DNA of 64,000 bases from Clostridium culturomicium (GTDB lineage: Bacteria > Bacillota > Clostridia > Clostridiales > Clostridiaceae): contig NZ_CCXK01000014.1 in the NCBI RefSeq assembly GCF_000821305.1, positions 248,001 through 312,000 of the forward strand. Direction: 5' to 3'. Numbering within the stretch: the first letter of the stretch is position 1; each line of letters begins with the position of its first letter. Below are positions 17,506-25,982 of this stretch, piece after piece. A program made the translations under genes and the position numbers. Under the pieces are notes generated by a model. It did no database searches, was not told the origin of the DNA, and saw only the letters and a program-made list of their open reading frames with translations.

Positions 17506-18366
17506 TTATTTTTTTACCCAGGTAATTAAGTACTCAACATTTTTCGGAACACCATCAAGCTTTAAAATTTCTCTTACAAAACTACCTTCAATTCCCTTTT
17601 CTTTGCAGGTTAAATTAAAATGACACAATGCAATCCCCATATCAACTTCACTTAAATCTAGATGTGTATCTTTTTCTGCCTGACTTTGCTTCCCTACTTT
17701 AAAGAAATGAACTTTTTTACCATCCAAAACCACCCTCCATGGTTGCTTATTTAATGCCGATGGAGATAATCTTAGATTTTCGAAGACTTCATTCATTTCA
17801 CCAATATCTGAATCTTTATCTAGAGGCGTAAAAAAGTCTTTTAGGAAAAATAACTCTACCCACTCCTTACGTCTATCGCCTTTTCCTTTACTAAAAAGCT
17901 TATCAACTATTCTCACTTCTTCTGATTTATAACCAATAGGAGTAATTATAGTGAAAATCTCATTTTCTCTAACCTCCATTGCCTTAGCAAAACCGCTTTT
18001 ATTAAAAGTTCCACCCATCCAGCAGGTTCCAAGCCCCAAAGAGGTTGCATAAAGAATTAATTCCTCCATTTCATATCCTAAGTTTTCAAGGGCCATATAT
18101 CCCTTTTCTACAACTGCACCTATATAAGTATCAGCGCCCTTAATAACTCCATAGGTACCAAATCCTCTTTTAGTAGCACTTTTCTTAGTTTTTATTATTT
18201 TAAATCTAACCTTTGCTTGAAAAGGTCCCTGTAAATTGTCAATATAACTGTTAAGCCTATTAATAATTTCTTCTGAAATATATTTTCCTTCATCATAGGT
18301 TCTAACCGACTTACGCTCTTTAACTAAATCACTAATGGATTTATCAAATAATAACCTTCTTTCCAT
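17506..18366 (-). CDS. Nitroreductase family protein (TM1586 type)
   Basis: 286 residues. It begins with the nitroreductase FMN-binding segment VKERKSVRTYDEG and holds two similar halves: GAYIGAVV-like and LGLGTCWMGGTF in the first, then NLRLSPSALNKQPWRV, DMGIALCHFNLTCKEKG in the second. This matches the monomeric TM1586-type nitroreductases, which bind FMN within one chain. Physiological substrates are unknown. It has a GGGTGG site 7 nt before the ATG. Dispersed repeat copy B lies just upstream. Confidence 0.85.
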   Translation of the reverse strand: MERRLLFDKSISDLVKERKSVRTYDEGKYISEEIINRLNSYIDNLQGPFQAKVRFKIIKTKKSATKRGFGTYGVIKGADTYIGAVVEKGYMALENLGYEMEELILYATSLGLGTCWMGGTFNKSGFAKAMEVRENEIFTIITPIGYKSEEVRIVDKLFSKGKGDRRKEWVELFFLKDFFTPLDKDSDIGEMNEVFENLRLSPSALNKQPWRVVLDGKKVHFFKVGKQSQAEKDTHLDLSEVDMGIALCHFNLTCKEKGIEGSFVREILKLDGVPKNVEYLITWVKK

Positions 18367-18391
18367 TTTTCCACCCCAACTATATTAAATA

Positions 18392-18468
18392 TATGAAATC
18401 TCCCTCTCATTTTCTTCGAAGAAGCACACTCAAATATGTCAAATTAACGATTTGGATATTCACTCAAA
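18392..18468 (+). repeat. Dispersed intergenic repeat, copy B
   Basis: Divergent copy with the modules in order: ATATGAAATCTCCCTCTCATT, a TTCTTCGAAGAA palindrome (18412-18423), and CAAATTAACGATTTGGATATTCACT corresponding to the core. It lies between the divergent nitroreductase and 5'-nucleotidase genes. Confidence 0.6.
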
Positions 18469-18565
18469 ACAATTATACTATAAAACAATAAAAGTAAATA
18501 CATTTATTCCCACCCATTTTTACGAAATTTTATTTTTATTCTTTACTTCGAGGTAATAATTCCTT

Positions 18566-18596
18566 TTGCAAAAGTTAACTCTAAATATGATATAAT
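18566..18596 (+). promoter_or_regulatory. Putative promoter of the 5'-nucleotidase gene
   Basis: Perfect -10 TATAAT at 18591-18596 with the extended TGA just before it. The -35-like TTGCAA is at 18566-18571 with a 19-nt spacer. The ATG follows 30 nt downstream. Confidence 0.6.
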
Positions 18597-18626
18597 TAAG
18601 AAGAATTTATTTAATGAGGTGCTAAA

Positions 18627-20147
18627 ATGAAAAAACTAAAGATATACTTCACCTCTGATCTGCACGGATATATATATCCAACAGATTACAGAGATGCAGC
18701 AAAAAATAATATGAATATGGGATTACTTAAAATAATTAATTCCTTTGAAAAAGACGGAAATACACTTGTTATTGATGGTGGTGATACAATACAAGGCTCT
18801 CCTTTCACAAATTACTTGAGCAATTCAAATTTTGAAATCCACCCAATGTCAGAGGTTATGAATGAGGGCGGCTACGATTATGTTACTCTTGGCAACCATG
18901 ATTTTAACTATGGCTTTGATTACTTAAAGAAATATTTAAACAACATAAATGCAAAATGCCTTTGTACAAACGTTAATAACAAAACTAATGAAATATCTAT
19001 TCTTCCATATGAAATAAAAACCATGGAAAATGGATTAAAAGTTGGCGTTATGGGATTTACAACTGATTTCATCAATCGTTGGGAAAGACCTTCAAATCTT
19101 GAGAATTTCACGGTTTCAGATACAGCAGCTTCAATAAAAGCTTGTTTTAATGAAGCTAAACAAAACTGTGATATACTTGTGGGAGTTTATCATGGAGGAT
19201 TTGAATATGATTTAGAATCTCATACGGAATTAAGTAAGACAAGTGAAAATATTGCTTATAAAATCTGCAGGGATTTTGATTTTGATATTCTTCTTACAGG
19301 TCACCAGCATATGTCTTTACCTGGTCAAGAAATCCATGGTACTTACATAGCTCAAACTCCACCTAACGGAACGAAATTCCTTGAGCTTCATCTTGAAGTA
19401 AATGATAGCGGATCTAAAAACATTACTTCTGAGCTAAGAGTTCCTGCAGATACTCCAAATAAAGCAATGTTTGATAAACTAATGACTTTAGAAAATCAAG
19501 TTCAACAATGGCTTGATACTCCAGTGGGTCACTTAGATGTGGACCTTCAGCCAACAACTCATATTGACATGGCTGTCAATGGTTCATATCTAGCAAACTT
19601 TATCAATCAAATTCAACTTAAGGAAAGTGAAGCTGATATATCTGTAACTTCCTTTGCTAACTCTATAAAAGGCTTCAATAAAGATGTAACCGTAAGAGAC
19701 ATATGTTCAACTTATATGTTCCCTAATACTCTTGCTATATTAAGTATAGATGGAAAAACCCTTAAGCTTGCCCTTGAAAGATGCGCTAGTTACATTGATA
19801 ATACCACAGGTGAACTTAAAGTTTCAGACCTATTCTTAAAACCAAAGGTTGAGCACTATAACTACGATTATTTTTCAGGGATTGAATACACCTTTGATTT
19901 GTCTAAAGAGCTAGGAAGCCGTGTTACTTCCATTAAATTCAAAGGAAAGCCTGTAAAATACGATGATCGCCTTACCTTAGCAATGAATAACTACAGAGCT
20001 ACCGGAGCTGGTGGTTATGAATTCTATACTGAATGTGAAGTTGTAAAAGAAGTTCTTAAAGAAATGCCAGACATAATAATTGATTACTTCAGAAATCATG
20101 CAGAAGTAATAGTAGATAAATCTAAATATATCACTGTTATTCAATAA
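18627..20147 (+). CDS. Cytoplasmic 5'-nucleotidase / cyclic-nucleotide phosphodiesterase family protein
   Basis: 506 residues. The N-terminal metallophosphatase domain carries DxH in SDLHG (D11, H13), GGDTIQGSP (about 50), GNHDFNYG (about 90), VYHGGFE and GHQH. The C-terminal half is a 5'-nucleotidase domain with TSFANSIKGF and NNYRATGAGGYEF. Unlike UshA-type exported enzymes it has no signal peptide, so it should act in the cytoplasm on nucleotides or related phosphoesters. The ribosome site is GAGGTG. The phosphonate-type ABC operon is the nearest transport system, convergent downstream. Confidence 0.9.
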   Translation: MKKLKIYFTSDLHGYIYPTDYRDAAKNNMNMGLLKIINSFEKDGNTLVIDGGDTIQGSPFTNYLSNSNFEIHPMSEVMNEGGYDYVTLGNHDFNYGFDYLKKYLNNINAKCLCTNVNNKTNEISILPYEIKTMENGLKVGVMGFTTDFINRWERPSNLENFTVSDTAASIKACFNEAKQNCDILVGVYHGGFEYDLESHTELSKTSENIAYKICRDFDFDILLTGHQHMSLPGQEIHGTYIAQTPPNGTKFLELHLEVNDSGSKNITSELRVPADTPNKAMFDKLMTLENQVQQWLDTPVGHLDVDLQPTTHIDMAVNGSYLANFINQIQLKESEADISVTSFANSIKGFNKDVTVRDICSTYMFPNTLAILSIDGKTLKLALERCASYIDNTTGELKVSDLFLKPKVEHYNYDYFSGIEYTFDLSKELGSRVTSIKFKGKPVKYDDRLTLAMNNYRATGAGGYEFYTECEVVKEVLKEMPDIIIDYFRNHAEVIVDKSKYITVIQ

Positions 20148-20320
20148 TCCTTAAACTCTAGGTGTGTACATCTTTGGTATAAACTCTATATAAGTATTAG
20201 AATTTATGGAGTTATGAAGATTAAGTAAAATCAATAATTCCATAAATATAATATTGTACACAGAATACATACACAATACCCACATCTTTGAGAACCATTG
20301 ATTTTAATAAGTTTAACTAT

Positions 20321-20362
20321 AATTAAGGCGTGTGCATATCTATTTATGCACACGCCTTAATT
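20321..20362. terminator. Strong bidirectional terminator
   Basis: Perfect 17-bp stem AATTAAGGCGTGTGCAT and complement with an 8-nt loop. It separates the convergent 5'-nucleotidase and VOC genes. Confidence 0.92.
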
Positions 20363-20367
20363 GTATT

Positions 20368-20721
20368 CTACTTATTTTCAACTAGTTGAATCTTAATTCC
20401 ATTTAAATCTACAAAGAATATAAATCTTGTATGAGGATTTGGAGAAATAACTGGTGATACTTCAATCCCTTTAGACTTAAGCATTTCTATTTTATCATCA
20501 AGACAATCCACTAAAAAACCTATAGTAACACCTTGTGCATTCCCCTGTTTTTTATAATCCTTATTATAAATAATCTCAAATTTTGTTTCTTCTTTCCCTA
20601 AAAAAGCAATCTCTCCATTAGGAATTTCAAACTGCTGAGCGACTGGCAGTTCTAATAGCCAATCATAAAACTCTATAGAACTCTTTAAATCCTCTGTTTG
20701 AACCGTAACATGACAAATCAT
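20368..20721 (-). CDS. VOC (glyoxalase/bleomycin-resistance) family protein
   Basis: 117 residues, one typical VOC unit built from two beta-alpha-beta-beta-beta repeats (HVTVQTEDLKSSIEFYDWLLEL.. and VDLNGIKIQLVE). Metal-ligand candidates are H4, E54-type residues and the final E in IQLVE. Small single VOC proteins act as dimers in metal-dependent isomerisation, dioxygenation or drug binding; the role here is unknown. It has a GGAGG site. Confidence 0.85.
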   Translation of the reverse strand: MICHVTVQTEDLKSSIEFYDWLLELPVAQQFEIPNGEIAFLGKEETKFEIIYNKDYKKQGNAQGVTIGFLVDCLDDKIEMLKSKGIEVSPVISPNPHTRFIFFVDLNGIKIQLVENK

Positions 20722-20814
20722 AATAATCCTCCATTAATAAATACTATATTTTATGATAATTTTATCTTAAACAAGAATATATAACAAGTTAATGAATTAA
20801 GAATTTAGAGTTAC

Positions 20815-20911
20815 GAATGTAGAATGATGGATGAAATTCCTTCTGAACTTCTTTTATTTCTTATAATAAAAGGAACTCCCACTTGGGAGTTCCATCCTTC
20901 ACTCTAAATTC
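20815..20911. repeat. Imperfect inverted repeat enclosing the phnE terminator
   Basis: 20815-20833 and the reverse complement of 20893-20911 match at 16 of 19 positions. The motif GAATTTAGAGT also occurs directly at 20801-20811. The arms bracket the smaller terminator hairpin, giving a two-tier structure. Confidence 0.5.
20872..20893 (-). terminator. Terminator of the phnDCEE operon
   Basis: Stem GGAACTCCC / GGGAGTTCC with an ACTT loop, followed on the minus strand by TTTTATTAT. Confidence 0.85.
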
Positions 20912-20937
20912 TACATTCAGGCATTTTAAATTAAAGC

Positions 20938-21744
20938 CTATCCTCTAGCTAATTTAGTTCTTATTTTTGTTGATGCAACTTCAACAATTAATACTAATAT
21001 GATTAATCCACAAAGGATTGCTCCAACCTTATTCCAGTTGAAAGCGTTCATAGCAAATATAAGAGGTGCTCCTATACCACCCGCTCCAACAAGGCCTAAC
21101 GTAGATGCATCTTTAATATTTATCTCAAATCTATAAATAGCTGTTGAAACGAAATTTGTAAATAATTGTGGTAGGATACCATATCTAACCTTTTGGAAAG
21201 TGTTGCAGCCTGCCGCATCTAAAGATTCAAGAATCTTTGTATCTAAATCTTCAATGGCCTCTATAAACATCTTAGAAATCATTCCAATTGAAACTACAGA
21301 CATTGTAAGAACCCCTGCAAAAGCTCCCGGTCCTGTTACACGAATGAACATTAATCCATATACGAAAGCTGGGAAAGTTCTTATTGCCGCAATAACAAAT
21401 AAAGTTATTGTACTAACCCATTTTGGCACTATGTTGCTTGCAGCCATGAATGATAGTGGAATTGCAAGGATTGTACCAATTATTGTTCCTAAAAGTGCGA
21501 TACTGATTGTTTCTAATAGTAAAGCCGGCACCCCGTTAACGAAATCTAGTAAGTACTCCATATCTGGATGGAATATACCTGATACTACGTTTTTAGCTAT
21601 CTCTACTCCATTTTCCTTTACACCATTAAACACTATTGCTCTTGAAGCCCAAAGCATTATTACTATAACAAAGGATACTGTTAGGGCTTTGCGTATCCAC
21701 AGATTTGGTTCTTTTTCAAGTTGTTTTTGTACTGTTAATTGCAT
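20938..21744 (-). CDS. phnE: Phosphonate-type ABC transporter permease PhnE (second)
   Basis: 268 residues with about six membrane helices. Family landmarks are FHPDMEYL, the helix-rich LLLETISIALLGTIIGTILAIPLSFMAA region split by short loops, AIRTFPAFVYGLMFI, the EAA-type loop ESLDAAGCNTFQKVRYGILPQL and GLVGAGGIGAPL. It begins one base after the other permease ends, so it forms a tandem phnE pair. It imports phosphonate, phosphite or a related anion. Confidence 0.92.
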   Translation of the reverse strand: MQLTVQKQLEKEPNLWIRKALTVSFVIVIMLWASRAIVFNGVKENGVEIAKNVVSGIFHPDMEYLLDFVNGVPALLLETISIALLGTIIGTILAIPLSFMAASNIVPKWVSTITLFVIAAIRTFPAFVYGLMFIRVTGPGAFAGVLTMSVVSIGMISKMFIEAIEDLDTKILESLDAAGCNTFQKVRYGILPQLFTNFVSTAIYRFEINIKDASTLGLVGAGGIGAPLIFAMNAFNWNKVGAILCGLIILVLIVEVASTKIRTKLARG

Positions 21745-21745
21745 T

Positions 21746-22570
21746 TTACCCCAGCCTTTCTCTAATATACTTACTTAGGTTCTCGATAATAACTACAGTG
21801 ATGAATAACATAAGCAGAATCATTCCAACTCTATCGTACTCTCTCCAGCCGATTTTCTCATTTAAAATAAGCCCAATACCACCAGCTCCAACATAACCTA
21901 AAATTGCAGCGTAACGAACGTTAATTTCTAAGCTGTAAAGACAAGTTGAAAAATAAGTTGGTAAAATCTGAGGCATAATAGCTGACATAAAAGCTTTAAG
22001 CTTTGTAGAACCAACAGCTTCCATAGCTTCAAATGGCCCCATGTCAACAGTCTCAATTTTTTCATATAACATTTTTACTACAATACCAAAAGTGAATATA
22101 CTGATTGCAACTGTTCCCGCGAAAGTTCCTAGACCAAATACATATGTTGCTATTAACGCTAATATAAGTGTTGGTAAAGTTCTAGTTATACTAAGCACTA
22201 ATCTTACTACAGTTAATAACACTTTTGATTTATTTATGTTAACTGAAGATAATATAGCAAATGGTATTGCTATAAAGCTTCCTATCATAGACCCAAGAAG
22301 AGACATTTTTATTGTGTCTAGAAGTGGTTCTACAACAGCTTTTGCATAAGAAAAGTCTGGTGGGAACATATCTGAAAGTATTACAAAAAACTCTTTTCCT
22401 CTGTCTAATAAAATACCAAAATCAAAGCCAGTAATATTAGCTGCAACTACAACTGCAATAACTAAACCTATTACAACATAAGGAACCATCGATTTAGGAG
22501 GCTGTACTTCTTTACCATCCTTTAATACTAACTTTTCTGGTTTGAAGATATTCTTAATAGCTTTTACCAT
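21746..22570 (-). CDS. phnE: Phosphonate-type ABC transporter permease PhnE (first)
   Basis: 274 residues with about six membrane helices. It shows FPPDFSYAKAVVEPLLDTIKMSLLGS in two short parts, SITRTLPTLILALI, EAMEAVGSTKLKAFMSAIMPQI and AAILGYVGAGGIG, paralogous to the second permease. The two would form a heterodimeric channel, as in many Firmicutes phnDCEE operons. It starts 2 nt after phnC ends. Confidence 0.92.
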   Translation of the reverse strand: MVKAIKNIFKPEKLVLKDGKEVQPPKSMVPYVVIGLVIAVVVAANITGFDFGILLDRGKEFFVILSDMFPPDFSYAKAVVEPLLDTIKMSLLGSMIGSFIAIPFAILSSVNINKSKVLLTVVRLVLSITRTLPTLILALIATYVFGLGTFAGTVAISIFTFGIVVKMLYEKIETVDMGPFEAMEAVGSTKLKAFMSAIMPQILPTYFSTCLYSLEINVRYAAILGYVGAGGIGLILNEKIGWREYDRVGMILLMLFITVVIIENLSKYIRERLG

Positions 22571-22572
22571 AA

Positions 22573-23337
22573 TTAATCCCCCATTATTTCATCAGCAGCT
22601 AACTCTCTTCCGTAGATCTGCTTTAATATTTCTCCATCAACTTCGCTTGAAGGTCCATCATATACGATTTCTCCTGCTTTTATTCCAACTACTCTATCAC
22701 AGTATTTTAAAGCTAAGTCAACGTGGTGAATATTAATAAGAACTGAAATATTCATCTCTTTATTGATTTTCTTAAAGTCATCCATAACTTGTCCAGCAGT
22801 TATTGGGTCAAGCGCAGCAACCGGCTCGTCCGCTAATATTACTTCTGGATTTTGAGCTAAGGTTCTAGCTAAAGCAACACGCTGTTGTTGTCCACCTGAT
22901 AATTGGTCAGCTCTTACATAAGCCTTGTCCAATATTCCAACTTTATCTAAAGCTTCTAAAGCAATTACCTTATCTTCTTTTGAATATATTCCAAGAATTG
23001 ATTTCCATAATGGCATATCAGGTACTCTTGAAGTTAATACGTTTCTAATAACAGAAGTTCTTGTAACTAAGTTAAATGATTGGAATACCATTCCAAGCTT
23101 ACGTCTGAATTTACGTAATTCCTTACCTTTTAGCGATTTAACATCTTGTCCATTTACAGTTAATATTCCATCAGTAATATCATGCATCTTGTTTATAGTT
23201 CTTAAAAGAGTTGATTTTCCAGCTCCTGAAAGTCCGATTATTGCAACAAACTCACCTTGCTCAATTTCTAAGTCTATGTTCTTTAATGCATGTAATCCAT
23301 TTGGATATACTTTATTTACGTTTTCAAATTTAATCAA
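22573..23337 (-). CDS. phnC: Phosphonate-type ABC transporter ATP-binding protein PhnC
   Basis: 254 residues from a TTG start with GGAGGG upstream. Motifs: Walker A GLSGAGKST, Q-loop MVFQSFNLV, signature LSGGQQQR, Walker B VILADEPVAALDP, and INIHHVDLA in place of the usual switch region. PhnC-type features include NKVYPNGLHALKNIDL. It energises PhnE/PhnE import of the ligand bound by PhnD. Confidence 0.93.
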   Translation of the reverse strand: MIKFENVNKVYPNGLHALKNIDLEIEQGEFVAIIGLSGAGKSTLLRTINKMHDITDGILTVNGQDVKSLKGKELRKFRRKLGMVFQSFNLVTRTSVIRNVLTSRVPDMPLWKSILGIYSKEDKVIALEALDKVGILDKAYVRADQLSGGQQQRVALARTLAQNPEVILADEPVAALDPITAGQVMDDFKKINKEMNISVLINIHHVDLALKYCDRVVGIKAGEIVYDGPSSEVDGEILKQIYGRELAADEIMGD

Positions 23338-23447
23338 AGGTATCCCTCCATTTTTTTCATATTAAAGTAACTTTATATTCTTACGTTAAAATTTATATAT
23401 GTGTTTTAAAATTAACTACTCTTACATTTCTTGTATAAGTCTTAGAC

Positions 23448-23490
23448 AGTAATAAAATGAGCTCACTTTTAATCATGAACTCATTTTACT
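23448..23490 (-). terminator. Intercistronic stem-loop between phnD and phnC
   Basis: Arms AGTA(AT)AAAATGAG and CTCATTTTACT form an 11-bp stem with a 2-nt bulge and an 18-nt loop. There is no long T tract, so it is probably a partial terminator or 3'-end stabiliser. Confidence 0.6.
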
Positions 23491-23517
23491 GCTTAAGTTA
23501 TATTAACTATGGAACTA

Positions 23518-24534
23518 CTATTCCATTGATTTTATTAATTTTTGAGCTTCTCTCTCAGCATCGTAGTTAGAGTCTTCACCTATCTCATAACCTTTATGGC
23601 TGTATATAGAGATGATTTCTTGACCTTCTGGAGTGTTTCCAATGTTGATGAAAGCTTGTTGTAAAGCTGCCTTTAACTCATCACTTACAACATCTTTGTT
23701 TTTAGTAACAGAAATTGTATCGTTATAGATTCCTTTTGTTACTCCGATTACATTTGTTTCATCCCATATAGAACCTGTTCTTCCGAAAGTAGTGTTCCAT
23801 TGATCTTCGTAATCTCTTCTAGCATCAGCATAAGTAACCATCACGTCTATTTGTCCGCTTGCAAGTTGAGATAAAGATGTTGCATAGTTGTCTAAAGCAA
23901 CTTTGCTTGGAAGATCTGTTATAGATATTCCGTAGTTATCTTTTAACCATAAGCTTGGGTAGATATATCCAGCTGGAGAAGTTGTGTTACTTGAAATTCC
24001 CCAAGTAGCGCTCTCTATGTCTTCTTTAGTAAGAGCTTCCCCGTTGTTTATTTTAGCTGCTAATTCTTGTCCTTTTGCTGAAGGTCCAGCTATAACTAAT
24101 GATCTATAGTAAGTAACTAATTTATCTGTTGCTTCTGTTGGAGCTGCGTTCCAATCCTTAGCATTGTCAGAATCATGGCTTAATCCATCTCTTGTAGCTG
24201 TTAATGCAACTTCTACATCATCAGAGTATAATACATAAGTTCCACCTGGAATAAATCCAACCTGTGCTGTTCCTGCTGCTAATGCTTCTCCAACTGCTTC
24301 AAAGCTATTTCCAACTTGTACAGTTATCTTTTCAAAATCAAATCCTTGATCAGCTAATTCTTTCTTTAACATTTCAGCTAAAGGTGCTGTAGCTTTTTCG
24401 ATTTCCTCTGGGTTTCTTGATGGTACAAAGTATACCACTAACTCTTTGTTAGCTGCTGAATCTTTACTTCCACAACCAACAAACATTGCCATAGTTAATA
24501 CTACAACTGAAAGTAATGCAATTAATTTTTTCAT
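23518..24534 (-). CDS. phnD: Phosphate/phosphite/phosphonate-binding lipoprotein PhnD
   Basis: 338 residues from the ATG at 24534, which has GAGAGGAAG upstream. The signal MKKLIALLSVVVLTMAMFVGC ends in a lipobox cysteine, so it is a membrane-anchored binding protein. Family features include YFVPSRNPEEI, QVGNSFEAVGEALAAGTAQVGF, the SNTTSPAGYIYPSLWL segment that contacts the ligand phosphorus group, and GQIDVMVTYADARRDYE. No C-P lyase, phosphonatase or phosphite dehydrogenase is visible here, so the ligand could be a phosphonate, phosphite or another phosphoester. Confidence 0.92.
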   Translation of the reverse strand: MKKLIALLSVVVLTMAMFVGCGSKDSAANKELVVYFVPSRNPEEIEKATAPLAEMLKKELADQGFDFEKITVQVGNSFEAVGEALAAGTAQVGFIPGGTYVLYSDDVEVALTATRDGLSHDSDNAKDWNAAPTEATDKLVTYYRSLVIAGPSAKGQELAAKINNGEALTKEDIESATWGISSNTTSPAGYIYPSLWLKDNYGISITDLPSKVALDNYATSLSQLASGQIDVMVTYADARRDYEDQWNTTFGRTGSIWDETNVIGVTKGIYNDTISVTKNKDVVSDELKAALQQAFINIGNTPEGQEIISIYSHKGYEIGEDSNYDAEREAQKLIKSME

Positions 24535-24611
24535 TTGATTCTTCCTCTCCAAATCTTAAGTTAATATATTTAACTATATGTGCTACACAATATCTTGTAT
24601 AACCAATAGTC

Positions 24612-24640
24612 ATTATATCATATTTTTTGAAATTTGTTTA
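24612..24640 (-). promoter_or_regulatory. Promoter of the phn operon
   Basis: On the minus strand a perfect -10 TATAAT (24617-24612) carries the extended TGA, with a -35-like TAAACA (24640-24635) at exactly 17 nt. Transcription would begin near 24605, about 70 nt before phnD. Confidence 0.7.
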
Positions 24641-24649
24641 AACAAATTT
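24630..24649 (-). promoter_or_regulatory. 20-bp palindrome over the -35 of the phn promoter
   Basis: AAATTTGTTTAAACAAATTT is a perfect palindrome that covers the -35 hexamer of the predicted promoter. This is a classic repressor-operator position. The binding protein is unknown. Confidence 0.6.
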
Positions 24650-24873
24650 GATTTATTTTGTAAATTTTATTTAACCTGTTGTTGCTTTATATAATATCAT
24701 GTTTTAACTTGCAGATAAATGATGAATTTGTAACATTTATATCTACTTTTCCCCACATTTCCATCCTTTATTCTCAGTTTATATATCTTTCCAAAGGTAC
24801 GTATAAAATACCACCTCCCGCTTTCTTCAATCATGTCCTGAACTAGTAATATGCCTTTTCTTCACATCATAAT
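24650..24873. other. Intergenic region upstream of the phn promoter
   Basis: About 220 nt without coding sense or a convincing RNA element, ending at the terminator of the next gene. Confidence 0.4.
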
Positions 24874-24903
24874 AAAAAGCTATATCAAAACTCTGATATA
24901 GCT
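24874..24903 (-). terminator. Terminator
   Basis: Stem AGCTATATCA / TGATATAGCT with a 6-nt loop, followed on the minus strand by TTTTTATT. Confidence 0.88.
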
Positions 24904-24930
24904 CTTATTTAAATAAAACATTAAATTATC

Positions 24931-25515
24931 CTACTTCTTTAAAATACTTAAAACATAAATCTTATAATCACTAAAGCCAGCCTTTTCAATAGAGGTTCCT
25001 TTATGGATTTTACCTGTTTCAAAGTTATACTCCACACTTCCATAATTAAATGCTGGACTTGCAACTAATATCCCATCTTCTGAAACACCATAGGCAGTTT
25101 TACATTCTAGTACAGCTTTACAAAACTCTAAGATATCATTAGAGCTTGTAACCTTCCCCCTCGAAACCATATCTGCTACAAGATGAAATAGACTAATACC
25201 TCCAATTAGCTCTGTCATTCCATTAGAGTTCATATAAAATAACTTACCTGTATTATAGAAAAATCTCATTGTATCAAAGGCTATATTTTTATACTCATCA
25301 TTAATTATTAATCTACTATCATCTATATCTTTCATAATTTCTAGTATTTCTTCCCAAGTTTTAGCCTGCACATTATTTTTTTCTGAATTATTTTTTATTA
25401 CTTGTTTATAACTTTCTATAGCTGTTTCCATATCTTTTTCAGTGTCTACAACTGTATCATTAACTGTTATAAGAAAATTGTCATTCTCATATATTAAAGC
25501 AATTTTACTACTCAT
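24931..25515 (-). CDS. Uncharacterised 194-residue protein
   Basis: Soluble, acidic and without signal or membrane segments. It opens with a short beta-strand-like MSSKIALIYENDNFLITVND and has a helical acidic middle (TEKDMETAIESYKQVIKNNSEK). A second region contains TMRFFYNTGKLFYMNSNG and ISLFHLVADMVSRGK, and it ends KIYVLSILKK. It has an AAGGGAGAG site and its own terminator. I do not recognise the family. Confidence 0.7.
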   Translation of the reverse strand: MSSKIALIYENDNFLITVNDTVVDTEKDMETAIESYKQVIKNNSEKNNVQAKTWEEILEIMKDIDDSRLIINDEYKNIAFDTMRFFYNTGKLFYMNSNGMTELIGGISLFHLVADMVSRGKVTSSNDILEFCKAVLECKTAYGVSEDGILVASPAFNYGSVEYNFETGKIHKGTSIEKAGFSDYKIYVLSILKK

Positions 25516-25650
25516 CTTTACAATCTCTCCCTTTAGATTATTTTCTCCTAATTAATAATAATTATTATATCATATTTTTTATCTTTTATTAACTTTTACT
25601 TTTATATTTGCGTAAAAAACTAAAACTATACAAATAATATAATATATAAA

Positions 25651-25690
25651 TTCGCCTTAGCCAAATCGTAGATTTGGAGGCTCATTTAAG
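25651..25690 (+). repeat. Dispersed intergenic repeat, copy C (partial)
   Basis: Short copy holding the core only: GCCTTAGCCAAATCGTAGAT followed by TTGGAGGCTCATTT. It closely matches the end of copy A and lies in the leader of the cold-shock gene, ending just before its ribosome binding site. Confidence 0.6.
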
Positions 25691-25702
25691 GGAGGTTTTT
25701 TA

Positions 25703-25915
25703 ATGTCTAGTAGAACTGGCATAGTAAAATGGTTTAATCAAGAAAAGGGTTATGGTTTTCTATCTTGTGATGACGGCAATGATGTATTTGTTCATCATTC
25801 ACAAGTTAAAGAAAAAGGTACAGAAAAAGACTTACACGAAGGTCAAAGTGTATCCTTTGATGTTGAAGATGGAGAAAAAGGTCCAATGGCCATAAACGTT
25901 CAAAATTTACAGTAA
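25703..25915 (+). CDS. Cold-shock protein (CspA family)
   Basis: 70 residues, one OB-fold. RNA-binding motifs RNP1 (KGYGFL) and RNP2 (DVFVHH) are intact, and the start is GIVKWFNQEKGYGFL as in CspA/CspB. It binds single-stranded RNA/DNA and acts as an RNA chaperone in the cytoplasm. The ribosome site is GGGAGG. The leader contains repeat copy C. A hairpin terminator follows. Confidence 0.97.
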   Translation: MSSRTGIVKWFNQEKGYGFLSCDDGNDVFVHHSQVKEKGTEKDLHEGQSVSFDVEDGEKGPMAINVQNLQ

Positions 25916-25924
25916 CAGTCTAGT

Positions 25925-25949
25925 TTAAGGCAGATTTACTCTGCCTTAA
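25925..25949 (+). terminator. Terminator of the cold-shock gene
   Basis: Stem TTAAGGCAG / CTGCCTTAA with a 7-nt loop, followed by a broken T-rich stretch (TACTATCTTTT). It may be leaky, letting the DUF434 gene be co-transcribed. Confidence 0.7.
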
Positions 25950-25982
25950 TACTATCTTTTACTTTAGGCAGGTGAATTTATT

